NCBI GenBank assembly: GCA_963763205.1
Contig: CAVXNQ010000022.1
Span: 186,001 to 250,000 of the forward strand
DNA length: 64,000 nt
Direction of reading: 5' to 3'
Source of the DNA: DDH964 sp963763205
Lineage (GTDB): Bacteria > Desulfobacterota > Desulfuromonadia > Desulfuromonadales > DDH964
Positions 44,094 to 55,605 of this stretch are shown here, one piece after another. The notes beneath the pieces are model-generated. The model was given only the letters and a program-made list of their open reading frames with translations, had not been told where the DNA came from and did no database searches. The position numbers and the translations under genes were made by a program. Position 1 is the first letter of the stretch; every line of letters begins with the position of its first letter.

Positions 44094-44579
44094 TCAGGGC
44101 AGGGGGATGATGAAGACCGGGCGTCGGGTTTTGCGCAGGACCTTCTCGGCGACGCTGCCGAGGAAGGTGTACTCCATGGCGCCTTTGCCATGGGTCCCCA
44201 TGACGATGACGTCGATCTGCAGACGGTCCGCGGTTTCCAGGATCCTGGCCACGGGGTCACCATGCAGGACGTCGACCGAGACGATCCGGTCCAGGTCCTC
44301 CGGGTGATCAGCCAGTTCCTCGGCTGCGAACTTTTTCAGCCGCTCCCGGATCTCTTCGCGGGCCTCCGCTTCATGCTGGGTGTCGAATCTTTCCAGGCTC
44401 CCCTTGATCATCAGCGCCGAAATGTAGCTGCGCATGGCCGGATCGACCTCGGGAACGACATGAAGGAGGTGGAGATTGGCTCTGTTGCGCCGGGCCATCA
44501 TCACCGCATGCTTGAAGGCCTGTACGGCATTGGGCGTGAGGTCGGTGGCGACCAGGATATCCTTGTAATTCGGCAGCAT
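44094..44579 (-). CDS. universal stress protein (UspA family)
   Basis: The 161-residue protein reads MLPNYKDILVATDLTPNAVQ, HLLHVVPEVDPAMRSYISAL and the nucleotide-binding signature IDVIVMGTHGKGAMEYTFLG, ending RKTRRPVFIIPLP. The GxxGx9GS-like loop is present, so it likely binds ATP. This is the intact, full-length paralogue of the interrupted copy at 28.0 kb. It stands directly downstream of the TRAP operon, separated by a strong terminator. In similar bacteria UspA genes often sit by TRAP transporters. Confidence 0.9.
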   Translation of the reverse strand: MLPNYKDILVATDLTPNAVQAFKHAVMMARRNRANLHLLHVVPEVDPAMRSYISALMIKGSLERFDTQHEAEAREEIRERLKKFAAEELADHPEDLDRIVSVDVLHGDPVARILETADRLQIDVIVMGTHGKGAMEYTFLGSVAEKVLRKTRRPVFIIPLP

Positions 44580-44668
44580 GGCAAGCTCCTCGCAGGCCTG
44601 AAGTGTTGGCTCTCTCGGGTTGTAAGTTTAGCAGGCTCCACAACGTCGGCAGGCAGTGTCGGGCAGCA

Positions 44669-44704
44669 AGAGAAAAGGGAGGCGTTACGCCTCCCTTTTC
44701 TCTT
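44669..44704 (-). terminator. terminator between TRAP operon and UspA gene
   Basis: AGAGAAAAGGGAGGCG-TTA-CGCCTCCCTTTTCTCT is a nearly perfect 16-bp stem with T-rich flanks on both strands. Confidence 0.9.
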
Positions 44705-44719
44705 GGCGTACCGAGGCGA

Positions 44720-45704
44720 TTATTTGCCGGCAGCAAGAGCCTCGTCGATCAGGTCCTTGCCGATGACATCGTAGAATTTGGGATAGATGGGGAGCATGGC
44801 GTCTTTCCAGGCCTTGCGCTGTGCCGGGGTCAGCTCGTGGACGGTGGTCTTGCCCGAGGCCTTGATCTTGGCGAGATAGTCCTGGTCCATCTGCAAGGCC
44901 AGCTTGTTGCCGTATTCGGTGGCTTCCTTCATCGCCTGGCTGATAAGGGTTCTTCTGCTGGTCGTTGAGCTTGTTCCAGAAGATCTTGTTGGTGACCACG
45001 AGGTAGCCGAGGTAGCCGTGGTTGGAGAGGGTCAGGTCCGACTGCACTTCGTAGAACTTCTTGGTGTAGAAGTTGGAGAGGGGATTTTCGCAGGCGTCGA
45101 CGACCCCCTGCTGCAGGGCGCTGTAAACTTCGGAGAAGGGAAGCACCTGGGGATTGGCGTCGACCGCCTTGAACTGGGCTTCGAGGACCTTGGACGACAT
45201 GATGCGGAATTTCAGGCCGGCGGCGTCGGCCGGGGTGAGCAGCGGCTTGTTGGCCGAAAGCTGTTTGAAGCCATTATCCCAGAAGGCCAGCCCGACCAGA
45301 CCCTTGCTGCCGACATCGGAAAGGATCTTCTGGCCAACTTTGCCATCGAGCACCCTGTGCAGGTGATCCGCATCGTTGAACAGGAACGGCAGGTCGACCA
45401 GCTGCAGGCTGGGAGCGAAGGAAGTGAACTTGGAGAAGCTCGGTGCCGCCATCTGCACGGCGTTGGTCATCAGCGGGGTCATGACGTCCTTGTCGTCGAA
45501 GAGGGACGAGTTGGGATAGACCTCGACCTTGATTTCGCCGTTGGAGCGTTCCTCGACCAGTTTCTTGAAATACTCGGCAGCCTGGCCTTTGGGGGTGTCG
45601 ACGGCAACGACGTGGCTGAACTTGATGACGATGGGGCTGGCGAAGGCGGGGGCCGCGACCAGCGCTGCGATCAACAGACCTGCGAGAAAACCGAACTTGC
45701 GCAT
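44720..45704 (-). CDS. dctP: TRAP transporter substrate-binding protein DctP, one frame break
   Basis: A signal peptide (FGFLAGLLIAALVAAPAFA) leads a periplasmic DctP protein (IVIKFSHVVAVDTPKGQAAE, FRIMSSKVLEAQFKAVDANP, ALQQGVVDACENPLSNFYTK). At about 44946 one extra A (CAGCAGAAGAACC) shifts the frame. The real C-terminus continues as AMKEATEYGNKLALQMDQDY and ends EALAAGK at 44720. It captures C4-dicarboxylates or similar acids for the DctQM membrane part encoded upstream. Order on this strand is dctQ-dctM-dctP. Confidence 0.9.
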
Positions 45705-45808
45705 ATCTATGTCCTCCTAACGGTTGGGGGGCGTTGCCATCCGGTGCTACCTTGGACCGGTCGGCTGGATGAACGCCCGTGTGTTGAGACTCGGTAAGGG
45801 GTGTATTT

Positions 45809-47093
45809 CTAGCTGCCGTACATCAGGTTCGGCAGCCACAGGGAGATGGCCGGGATATAGGTCAGGATGAGCAGTCCGACCAGCAGGACGAAGAACCAGG
45901 GAAGCGAGGCCTTGACCACCTCGCCCGAGGCTCAACCCGGAGATGCCGCTGGCGACGAACAGGTTGAGGCCGACCGGCGGGGTGAGCATGCCGATCTCCA
46001 TGTTCACCGTGACGATGACGCCGAGGTGGATCGGATCGATGCCGAGCTGCATCGCCACCGGAAAGATCAGCGGGGCGATGATCATGATCAGGCTCGACGG
46101 CTCCATGAAGTTGCCGGCCAGAAGCAGCAGCAGGTTGACGAAGACCAGGAACATGTACTTGTTGAGGTGCATGCCGATGATCAAGGCGGCCAGGTCCTGG
46201 GGGATCTGCTGGATGGTCAGCAGGTAGGCGAAGACCATGGCATTGGCGATGATGAACATGATCATCGCCGCGGTGGAGGCGGAGGCCTTGATGACCTCGG
46301 GGATCTGTTTCCAGGCCAGGTCCTTGTAGATGAACTTGACGACGAAGAAGCCGTAGACGGCGGAGACCGCGGCGGCCTCGGTCGGGGTGAAGAGCCCGCC
46401 GTAGATGCCGCCGATGATGATCACCACCACGGCCAGGCCCCAGGAGGCCTCTTTGAAGGAGTCCCAGATCTCTTTGCCGGAGGCGCGCTGGGTTTTTTTA
46501 AAGCCGGCGCGCCGGGCGGCGAGGTAGGTGACCAGCATCAGTCCGCCGCCGAGGAAGACCCCCGGGATCACGCCGGCCATGAAGAGCCGGCCGATCGATT
46601 GATCGACGGTGACGCCGTAGACGATCAGCACGATGGAAGGCGGAATCAGGATGCCCAGCGAGCCGGAACAGACGATGGAGCCGACGGAGAAGGAGCTGCT
46701 GTAGCCGTCGTCCTTGATGGCGCCCATCATGATCGAGCCGATGGCCGCCACGGTTGCCGGCGAGGAGCCGCTGACCGCGGCGAAGATGATGCAGGCGAAG
46801 ATCGCCGACATCGGCAGGCCGCCGGGAAGGTGGCCGACCAGGGAGCGGGCGAAGCGGATGATGCGTTTTGCCGCCCCGCCCTGGGAGAGGAAGTTGCCGG
46901 CGAGGACGAAGAGCGGGATCGCCATCAGGGCGAACTTGTCCAGCGAGGTGAACATCTGCTGGGCGATGACCAGGGTCGGCTGGTCGGTGAAGAGCAGCAT
47001 AATGGCCGTGGTCGACAGACCCAGGGCGACAGCAATCGGTACGCCGATGAGGAGCAGGCCGAAGAGGAAGACGAAGAGAAGTAGGGTTGCCAT
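45809..47093 (-). CDS. dctM: TRAP transporter large permease DctM, one frame break
   Basis: About 427 residues with 11-12 membrane helices. Features are MATLLLFVFLFGLLLIGVPI, TSLDKFALMAIPLFVLAGNF (typical DctM loop), AAVSGSSPATVAAIG and PPSIVLIVYGV. Near 45928 one extra G (CTCGGGCGAG) breaks the frame; the true end reads EVVKASLPWFFVLLVGLLIL and stops at 45809. I placed the start at the ATG at 47093 with AAGGAG before it. It uses the sodium gradient to import the substrate handed over by DctP. Confidence 0.9.
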
Positions 47094-47098
47094 CGGTA

Positions 47099-47611
47099 TC
47101 AATGCTCCTTCATGACCATGTCGTAGCTGAATTCATCGCCGGGGACGCTGAGGGTCTTGATCAACTTGAGCAGGACCTGGTAAGAGGCGATCGACATCGC
47201 GATCGGCACGCAGAGATAGATGATCCAGTAAGAAATATCGAGATCGACGGAGACCATCCCCATCATGTGGTTGAAGACCACGAAGTCGTAGCCCCAGAAG
47301 ATCAGGCAGATCAGATAGCCGAGGATGATGGCGAGGCTCACCGACAGGACCCACTTGGCGACTCGCGGTTTGAGCTTCTGAATGAGGATGGTGACCCCCA
47401 GGTGCATGCCGATCTTGAAGCCGTAGGCCGCGCCGAAAAGCGCTGACCAGATGAAGAGGTAGGAGGTCGCTTCACCGGCCCAGGTCAGGGACATGTTGAA
47501 GCAGTAGCGCAGCACCACGTTGACGAAGGCCACCAGGGTTGCCAGCGACATGGTGATGGTCATCACCGCGGTGCTGAACATTTCCAGATAGCGGTCGAGT
47601 TTTTCAAACAT
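47099..47611 (-). CDS. dctQ: TRAP transporter small permease DctQ
   Basis: The 170-residue protein has four membrane helices (MTITMSLATLVAFVNVVLRY, SLTWAGEATSYLFIWSALFG, VLSVSLAIILGYLICLIFWG and the last near YWIIYLCVPIAMSIASYQVL). It is the partner of DctM. The stop at 47099 overlaps the ribosome binding site of dctM. It is first in the operon; its promoter lies in 47612-48143. Confidence 0.9.
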   Translation of the reverse strand: MFEKLDRYLEMFSTAVMTITMSLATLVAFVNVVLRYCFNMSLTWAGEATSYLFIWSALFGAAYGFKIGMHLGVTILIQKLKPRVAKWVLSVSLAIILGYLICLIFWGYDFVVFNHMMGMVSVDLDISYWIIYLCVPIAMSIASYQVLLKLIKTLSVPGDEFSYDMVMKEH

Positions 47612-48143
47612 GATTTGCTTTCCATCCTGGAATTAGAGTGTTGGCTGCTCGCGCTATGGTCTTCTGCCGAACTGCAGCCACTACGATTTCTCCGGGTATG
47701 TCGGTAGTAAATTGAAAGTATTCGTAAAGTTGAGGTCTTGAGGCTGCTTCGAGCGACCCCGGACAGGGTGCCCATGGTCGCCTGGCGGCATCTCCGGAAA
47801 CAATGGAACGTTTGTTTTATACCAGCCATGGGACGGTATATACGCAAGGAGAATGCCATGGGTAAAAAGCCGTTCTTTTTTTCTCCAAATGATTAAAATG
47901 ATGAATAAATTTGACTAATGGTCGTTTTTCGGCGAGGGCGGAAGGTTGTTTGGGCAGGGTAGATTTTGGCCCTTTCTGGCCAAAATCAGCCGCAGGCACG
48001 CCGGTGGCGCCGGCGCCGGCGAGGGGAGGGGGAGGGGGAGGCCGCCAGTCGCGGAAGTCCTTGACAATCACCGCCGGGTTTTTGATGATAGCTCCCCGGG
48101 CTGTTCGCAATGGCCGGAACTAGAGATATCATGGGAGTTTTCG
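47612..48143. other. 532-bp divergent region between the TRAP operon and ispE
   Basis: I found no credible gene. It must contain the promoter of the TRAP operon (minus) and that of ispE (plus). The part near 47940-48060 is GC-rich with a GGCGCCGGCGCCGG tract. GGAAAGC precedes dctQ. Confidence 0.4.
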
Positions 48144-49008
48144 ATGCGGGATGCCTTCCTGGCTCCGGCCAAAATCAACCTTTGTCTGCACGTCCTCGGC
48201 AAGCGTCCGGATGGCTATCATGAGCTGCTGATGCTCATGCAGCGGGTTACCCTGTTCGACCGGGTGGTGATCGAACTGACTCCTGCCTCTAAACTGGCCG
48301 TCAGTTGTGCGGGAGTCCCGCTGGCTCCGGGGGAGGAGAATATAGCGGCCCGGGCGGCGCGGCTGCTGCTCGGGCGAGCGGGCGTGGCGCGGCGGGTGGC
48401 GATTACCATCGACAAACAGATCCCGGTCGCCGCCGGGCTTGGTGGCGGCTCTTCCGACGCGGCGACGGTCCTGCTCGGGCTCAACCGGATGCTCGATCTG
48501 GGGGCTCTCCAGGGAAACGTTGCGGGATTTGGGCCGGGAACTCGGCGCCGATGTCCCCTTTTTTGTCCTCGAACGGCAGGCCTGGGCTGCCGGCATCGGC
48601 GACATCCTCGATCCGGTCCCCGAACTGCCGCGCGTCTCCTACCTGCTGGTCAATCCCGGAGTGGCCGTCTCGACGGCCTGGGTTTACGGAAATTTGGGGT
48701 TGACACCTCCCGGGGATGTGGCTAAACTGCGCGAGTTTCCCAAGACGCCTGAGGGTCTCGTACGCCTGCTTCATAACGACCTGGAACGGGTGACCGTCGG
48801 CCGTTACCCGGAACTGGCCGGAATCAAGGCACAACTGCTCGGTCTCGGGGCTGCCGGTGCGCTGATGAGCGGCAGCGGTCCGACCCTCTTCGGCGTCTTT
48901 GACGACCCCGTAGCGGCCCGGCGGGCCAGGCAGGTTCTGCAAGCCGTTCCCGGCTGGCGGGTCTTTCTGGTGGAGCCCTTGGGCGACGGGCCAGCGAAGG
49001 GCGGCTAG
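48144..49008 (+). CDS. ispE: 4-diphosphocytidyl-2-C-methyl-D-erythritol kinase, one frame break
   Basis: This GHMP kinase of the non-mevalonate isoprenoid pathway has about 287 codons. It reads FLAPAKINLCLHVLGKRPDG, the ATP loop PVAAGLGGGSSDAATVLLG, then LGRELGADVPFFVLERQAWA and GALMSGSGPTLFGVF. At 48500-48504 a run of five G holds one base too many; reading past it gives LDLGLSRETLRDLGRELG. The enzyme is essential, so the break is almost certainly an error. The tRNA-Gln gene follows 12 bp later. Confidence 0.9.
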
Positions 49009-49019
49009 ACAGGAATTCT

Positions 49020-49094
49020 TGGGGCGTCGCCAAGCGGCAAGGCACCGGATTTTGATTCCGGCATTCCCAGGTTCGAATCCTGGCGCCCCAGCCA
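49020..49094 (+). tRNA. tRNA-Gln (UUG anticodon)
   Basis: A 75-nt cloverleaf. The acceptor stem TGGGGCG pairs with CGCCCCA. The anticodon arm CCGGATTTTGATTCCGG carries TTG, and the T-arm CCAGGTTCGAATCCTGG is canonical. The encoded CCA lies at 49092-49094. It lies between ispE and prs, its usual place in Geobacter relatives. Confidence 0.95.
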
Positions 49095-49240
49095 TTTACA
49101 GGAAGGAATCGCTCTCGCCGGGCTCGATTTCCCGGGAGAGGCCGTAGGGCCAGTAAACTCCAGAGCCTCCCCCTCCAGGTTAGGTCATGGGTGCACCATG
49201 GCCTACAAATGTTTTTCGCATGCATCAGCCAGGAGTCGCA

Positions 49241-50179
49241 GTGGACAAGATCAGGATTTTTTCGGGCAATTCGAACGTTCCGCTGGCCAGCGAAATTTGC
49301 AGCTGCCTTGGAGTCCCCCTCGGCAAGGCCAAGGTCCGTAATTTCTCCGACGGCGAAATTATGGTGGAGATCGGCGAGAACGTCCGGGGCCTCGACGTCT
49401 TTGTGATCCAGTCGACCTGCGCCCCCTCGAACAACAATCTGATGGAACTGCTGGTCATGGTCGACGCCCTGAAGCGTGCCTCGGCTGCTCGCATCACCGC
49501 GGTCATTCCCTATTTCGGCTATGCCCGCCAGGATCGCAAGGTGGCGCCGCGTACGCCCATCACCAGCAAGCTGGTCGCCGACCTGATCACCACCGCCGGG
49601 ACCGACCGGGTTTTGACCATGGACCTGCATGCCGGCCAGATCCAGGGCTTTTTCAACATCCCGGTCGACCACCTCTATGCCGCCCCGGTGATGCTTGCCG
49701 ACGTCAAGGAGCACATCAAGGAGCGGCTGGTGGTCGTTTCTCCCGATGCCGGCGGCACCGAACGGGCGCGCGCCTTCGCCAAGCGCCTCGATGCCGGGCT
49801 GGCGATCATCGACAAGCGCCGTAGCGGTCCCAACGTCTCCGAGGTCATGCATATCATCGGTGACGTGGAAGGGCAGATCTGCCTGATCGTCGATGACATG
49901 ATCGACACGGCCGGGACCCTCTGCCAGGCTGCCAAGGCCCTGAAGGAGCAGGGGGCCCGCGAGGTCTTCGCTTGCGCCACCCATGCAGTTCTTTCCGGGC
50001 CGGCCCTGGAGCGGATCAATGACAGTTGCCTGCGGGAAGTGGTGATCACCAACACCATCCCGACGACGGAAAAGCTTGCCGCCTGTGCTAAGCTGCGCAG
50101 CCTGTCGGTCGCCGGGCTCCTGGCCGAGGCGATCAAGCGCATCAACAGCGATGAGTCGGTCAGTTCCCTCTTCGTCTAA
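49241..50179 (+). CDS. prs: ribose-phosphate pyrophosphokinase
   Basis: The 312-residue PRPP synthetase reads VDKIRIFSGNSNVPLASEIC, FSDGEIMVEIGENVRGLDVF, FGYARQDRKVAPRTPITSKL and MDLHAGQIQGFFNIPVDHLY. The PRPP loop is LIVDDMIDTAGTLCQAAKAL. It makes PRPP for nucleotides, histidine and tryptophan. I chose GTG at 49241, with AGGAG 7 nt before it; an ATG at 49220 is an alternative. The tRNA-Gln gene lies 146 bp upstream. Confidence 0.95.
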   Translation: MDKIRIFSGNSNVPLASEICSCLGVPLGKAKVRNFSDGEIMVEIGENVRGLDVFVIQSTCAPSNNNLMELLVMVDALKRASAARITAVIPYFGYARQDRKVAPRTPITSKLVADLITTAGTDRVLTMDLHAGQIQGFFNIPVDHLYAAPVMLADVKEHIKERLVVVSPDAGGTERARAFAKRLDAGLAIIDKRRSGPNVSEVMHIIGDVEGQICLIVDDMIDTAGTLCQAAKALKEQGAREVFACATHAVLSGPALERINDSCLREVVITNTIPTTEKLAACAKLRSLSVAGLLAEAIKRINSDESVSSLFV

Positions 50180-50257
50180 GAGGTATTTAAGCCAACTAAG
50201 GATTGCAAACACCGACGCTGGCCGGTTTGCCGGCCGCAAGTGGAATGGAGGACAGAT

Positions 50258-50860
50258 ATGGCCCAAACAAATCTCAACGTTTCGGTGCGCGCCGACCTCG
50301 GCAAGGGCGGGGCGCGTGCCGCCCGGCGCCAGGGGCTGGTCCCCGCGGTGGTCTACGGCAAGGGGGTTGAACCCTGCGCCATCAACGTCGAACCGAAAGC
50401 CCTGAAGCAGGCGATCGCCACCGAAGCCGGGTGGAATACCCTGATCACCCTCTCCGGGGAAGGCCCCGTTGACGGTCGCGTGGTGATCCTCAAGGATCTC
50501 CAGGTCGATGCCATTCGCCGGGAGCCGCAGCACGCCGACTTCCAGGTCATCGACCTGACCAAGAAGGTCCACGTCATGGTCCCGGTGCACCCGGTCGGCA
50601 AATCGGCCGGCGAAAAGCTCGGCGGCAACCTGCAGGTGATCCGCCATGAAATCGAGGTCGCCTGTCTGCCGACGGCGATTCCTGCGGCCATCGAGGTCGA
50701 CGTGACCCCTCTCGCCATCGGGGACGTTCTGCACCTCTCGGACCTGCAGCTGCCGGCCGGGGTCGAAGTGCCCCATGAGGTCAACTTTACCGTGATTACG
50801 GTGACCGGCCACAAGACCGAGGAAGAGGAGGCCGCCCCGTCCGAAGCCGAGGCGGAGTGA
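50258..50860 (+). CDS. rplY: 50S ribosomal protein L25 (Ctc form)
   Basis: The 200-residue protein has the N-terminal L25 domain that binds 5S rRNA (MAQTNLNVSVRADLGKGGAR, PAVVYGKGVEPCAINVEPK, DLQVDAIRREPQHADFQVID) and a C-terminal TL5/Ctc domain with an acidic tail. The longer Ctc type is general-stress related in Gram-positives. The ATG at 50258 is preceded by GGAGGACAGAT. pth follows after 10 bp. Confidence 0.95.
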   Translation: MAQTNLNVSVRADLGKGGARAARRQGLVPAVVYGKGVEPCAINVEPKALKQAIATEAGWNTLITLSGEGPVDGRVVILKDLQVDAIRREPQHADFQVIDLTKKVHVMVPVHPVGKSAGEKLGGNLQVIRHEIEVACLPTAIPAAIEVDVTPLAIGDVLHLSDLQLPAGVEVPHEVNFTVITVTGHKTEEEEAAPSEAEAE

Positions 50861-50870
50861 GCCACGGAAG

Positions 50871-51452
50871 ATGAAGCTGGTCGCCGGCCTCGGCAATCCG
50901 GGTGAGCGTTACGCGGCGACCCGCCACAACGTCGGTTTCATGGTCGTCCAGCGGCTGGCCGCAGCCCACGGTGTCGCTCTGAAGAAGAAGATTTACCAGG
51001 GGCTGTGCGGGGTCGGCCGGGTGGCCGGCGTCGAAGCGACCCTGCTGCTGCCCCAGACCTTCATGAATCTCAGTGGTACCAGCGTGGGCTCGGCCTGCAA
51101 ATCCCTCGGCATCGGACCGGGGGATTTGATTGTGGTCCACGATGAGATCGATCTTCCCTTCGGGGCGCTGCGATTCAAGGTCGGCGGTGGCCACGGCGGC
51201 CACAACGGCCTGCGTTCGATCTGCAGCGTGCTCGGCAGCGCCGACTTCATGCGGCTGCGGGTCGGGGTCGGGCGACCCCCGCAGGGGAGCGATGTTGCCG
51301 GTTACGTGCTCAACCCCTTTTCGGCGCGAGAGCGCAGTGACCTTGATCAGGTTCTTGCCGCGGCCACGGAGGCTCTTCAGACCCTGCTCTCCCAGGGGGG
51401 CGCCGCGGCCATGAACGAATTTAATAACCGGATGTTTGCCAGTCCGGACTAA
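50871..51452 (+). CDS. pth: peptidyl-tRNA hydrolase
   Basis: The 193-residue protein reads MKLVAGLGNPGERYAATRHN (catalytic His in TRHNVGF), PQTFMNLSGTSV, VVHDEIDLPFGALRFKVGGG (catalytic Asp) and GHNGLRSI. It releases peptides from stalled peptidyl-tRNA. Complete, and in an rplY-pth operon. Confidence 0.95.
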   Translation: MKLVAGLGNPGERYAATRHNVGFMVVQRLAAAHGVALKKKIYQGLCGVGRVAGVEATLLLPQTFMNLSGTSVGSACKSLGIGPGDLIVVHDEIDLPFGALRFKVGGGHGGHNGLRSICSVLGSADFMRLRVGVGRPPQGSDVAGYVLNPFSARERSDLDQVLAAATEALQTLLSQGGAAAMNEFNNRMFASPD

Positions 51453-51491
51453 TTCCAACCAGAGTCGGGAAAGAGAGGGAAGGAAATCATC

Positions 51492-53513
<2,022 letters not shown>

Positions 53514-53541
53514 GTCGTCAGCAAGCCATCTGCTATGGACT

Positions 53542-53579
53542 GCGATAGCCGGGGTTCGTCCCCGGCTATCGCTTTTTTT
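53542..53579 (+). terminator. terminator after hppA
   Basis: GCGATAGCCGGGG-TTCGT-CCCCGGCTATCGC is a perfect 13-bp stem with seven T following. Confidence 0.95.
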
Positions 53580-53673
53580 AAAGACGCGGTCCCGATTCAC
53601 GGGTCGCGAAGTCGCGAAGTCCGAAGTCCCGTGACCCGGGACTCGATTCACTCCGTAAACAACTGGATTTCCC

Positions 53674-54767
53674 ATGGGCTTCAAATGCGGTATCGTCGGT
53701 TTGCCCAATGTCGGCAAATCGACCATTTTCAACGCCATCACCAGCGCCGGTGCCGAGTCGGCCAATTACCCCTTCTGCACCATCGAACCGAACATCGGCG
53801 TGGTGGCGGTTCCCGACCGCCGCCTCGACGCCCTGGCGGCGATCGTCAAGCCGCAGCGGGTGCTGCCGACGAGCATGGAGTTCGTCGACATCGCCGGGCT
53901 GGTCAAGGGGGCGAGCCAGGGGGAAGGACTTGGTAACCAGTTTCTCGGCCACATCCGCCAAGTCGAGGCGATCGCCCATATTGTGCGCTGCTTCGAGGAC
54001 GAGAACGTCGTCCATGTCGACGGCAGCGTCGATCCGCTGCGCGACGTCGAGGTGATCCAGACCGAACTGAACCTCTCCGACCTGGAAACGGTGGAGAAGC
54101 GCATCGCCCGCACCGAGAAACAGGCCAAGAGCGGCGATAAGAAACTGCAGGCGGAATTGGCGGTACTGATCAAGGTCCGCGAAGTACTCAACGCCGGCAG
54201 CCTGCGCGCGCCACGGAGCTCGACAGCGAGGAGCGGCTGGTGCTGCGCGATCTGCAGCTGATCACGTCGCGCCCGGTCCTTTATGTCGCCAATGTCGCCG
54301 AAGACGATCTCGCCGGCGAGCATCCCTTCGTCGCCAGGTTGCGGGAGCACGCCGCCGCCGAAGGGGCGGAATTGGTCGTCATCTGCGGCAAGATCGAAGC
54401 TGAAATCGCCGAACTTCCCGAGGCCGAGAAGGCCGAGTTCCTGCAGGAATTGGGGCTGGCGGAGGCCGGACTCGACCGGATGATCCATGCCGGCTACAAG
54501 CTCCTCGGTTTGATCACCTACTTCACCGCCGGGGTCAAGGAGGTGCGCGCCTGGACCATCCCCAACGGGGCGCGGGCGCCGCAGGCGGCCGGCGTGATTC
54601 ATACCGATTTCGAAAAGGGCTTCATCCGTGCCGAGGTCATCGCCTACGAGGATTTTCTACGCGCCGGCGGCGAGGCCGGGGCCAAGGAAAAGGGGCTGAT
54701 GCGCCTGGAGGGGAAGGATTACGTGGTCAAGGATGGCGACATCATGCACTTCCGCTTCAATGTCTGA
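53674..54767 (+). CDS. ychF: ribosome-binding ATPase YchF, one frame break
   Basis: This Obg-related ATPase of about 364 residues has the P-loop GLPNVGKSTIFNAIT, then ANYPFCTIEPNIGVVAVPD, MEFVDIAGLVKGASQGEGLG and, at the end, the TGS domain (ITYFTAGVKEVRAWTIPNGA). Between 54200 and 54212 one base seems missing; frame 1 (LAVLIKVREVLNAG) passes to frame 3 (ATELDSEERLVLRDL). It binds the 70S ribosome and hydrolyses ATP. Confidence 0.9.
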
Positions 54768-54780
54768 GCCGGAAAAGTCG

Positions 54781-54895
54781 TTGAATTGCCGACCATAGTG
54801 TGCTAATAACGAGATTTACTTTTGACCGGGCGAATCGGTCGCCCGCTCTCCTTGCTCCGGCTGGTGCCGGGGCTCCCAACCCGTGAGGAGGTTTA
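54781..54895 (+). promoter_or_regulatory. promoter and structured leader of the rpsF operon
   Basis: TTGAAT at 54781 and TAATAA at 54804 are 17 nt apart. Two hairpins follow: GGGCGA / TCGCCC at 54826-54844 and CCGGC / GCCGG near 54860, then AGGAGG before rpsF. Leaders that bind S6:S18 are known in many bacteria (rpsF leader). Whether this is one is an inference. Confidence 0.5.
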
Positions 54896-54898
54896 TTG

Positions 54899-55273
54899 AT
54901 GCGTACCTACGAAACGATTTTCATTGTCCATCCGGACGTCGCCGGCGAGGCCTACACGGCCGCCGTCGAAAAATTCAAGGGGATTCTCGCCGAACAGGGC
55001 GCGGAGATCCTCAAGGTCGACGAATGGGGCACCCGCAAGCTGGCCTACCCGGTGAAGAAACAGACCCGGGGGAGTTACGTGCTGGTCGCCTACGAGGCCG
55101 GCCCCACGGTGATCGCCGAGTTCGAACGGCGCATGCGCATCGACGATGCGATCATCAAGTTCCAGACTGTCTACCTGGAAAACGGCCTGCAGGCCGAAGC
55201 CGCTCCGGCGGCCGAGACTGCCGGCGAAGAGCAGGAAGCAGCGGAAGAGGCCAGCGAAGAGGCCGCCGAGTAA
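54899..55273 (+). CDS. rpsF: 30S ribosomal protein S6
   Basis: The 124-residue protein begins MRTYETIFIVHPDVAGEAYT and reads ILKVDEWGTRKLAYPVKKQT, with an Ala/Glu-rich tail. It binds 16S rRNA together with S18. GAGGAGG precedes it. It is first gene of the rpsF-rpsR-DUF2232-rplI group. Confidence 0.95.
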   Translation: MRTYETIFIVHPDVAGEAYTAAVEKFKGILAEQGAEILKVDEWGTRKLAYPVKKQTRGSYVLVAYEAGPTVIAEFERRMRIDDAIIKFQTVYLENGLQAEAAPAAETAGEEQEAAEEASEEAAE

Positions 55274-55308
55274 CCCCGAACCATAACCAGATTACGGAGG
55301 ATTGACAT

Positions 55309-55581
55309 ATGGCTGCACCGACTCGTCCCGCCCGTTCCGGCGCCGCCCCGCGGCGGCGTTTTTCCCGCCGCAAAGGCTGCCGTTTCTGCGGCGACAAGAC
55401 GCTGAAAATCGATTACAAGGAAACTCGCACCCTGCGCTATTTCGTTTCCGAGCGCGGCAAGATCGTGCCGCGGCGGATTTCCGGCAACTGTGCCGAGCAC
55501 CAGCGCAAGGTGACCGAAGCCATCAAGCGGGCGCGCAACATCGCCCTGCTTCCCTTTACCGCCAGCCATTCCGTCGACTAA
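55309..55581 (+). CDS. rpsR: 30S ribosomal protein S18 (zinc-ligand form)
   Basis: The 90-residue protein reads RRRFSRRKGCRFCGDKTLKI, then FVSERGKIVPRRISGNCAEH and KRARNIALLPFTA. CxxC and C-x2-H are the zinc-binding (C+) ligands of some S18 forms. It pairs with S6. The distance from rpsF is 35 bp. Confidence 0.95.
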   Translation: MAAPTRPARSGAAPRRRFSRRKGCRFCGDKTLKIDYKETRTLRYFVSERGKIVPRRISGNCAEHQRKVTEAIKRARNIALLPFTASHSVD

Positions 55582-55605
55582 CGGTTGCGGCGAATTGACT
55601 TGGAG

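Noticed and set aside
48144..49008. Programmed frameshifting in ispE, hppA or ychF
   Set aside because: No slippery heptamer with downstream structure is apparent, and the same type of break is scattered over unrelated genes, which fits sequence error better.
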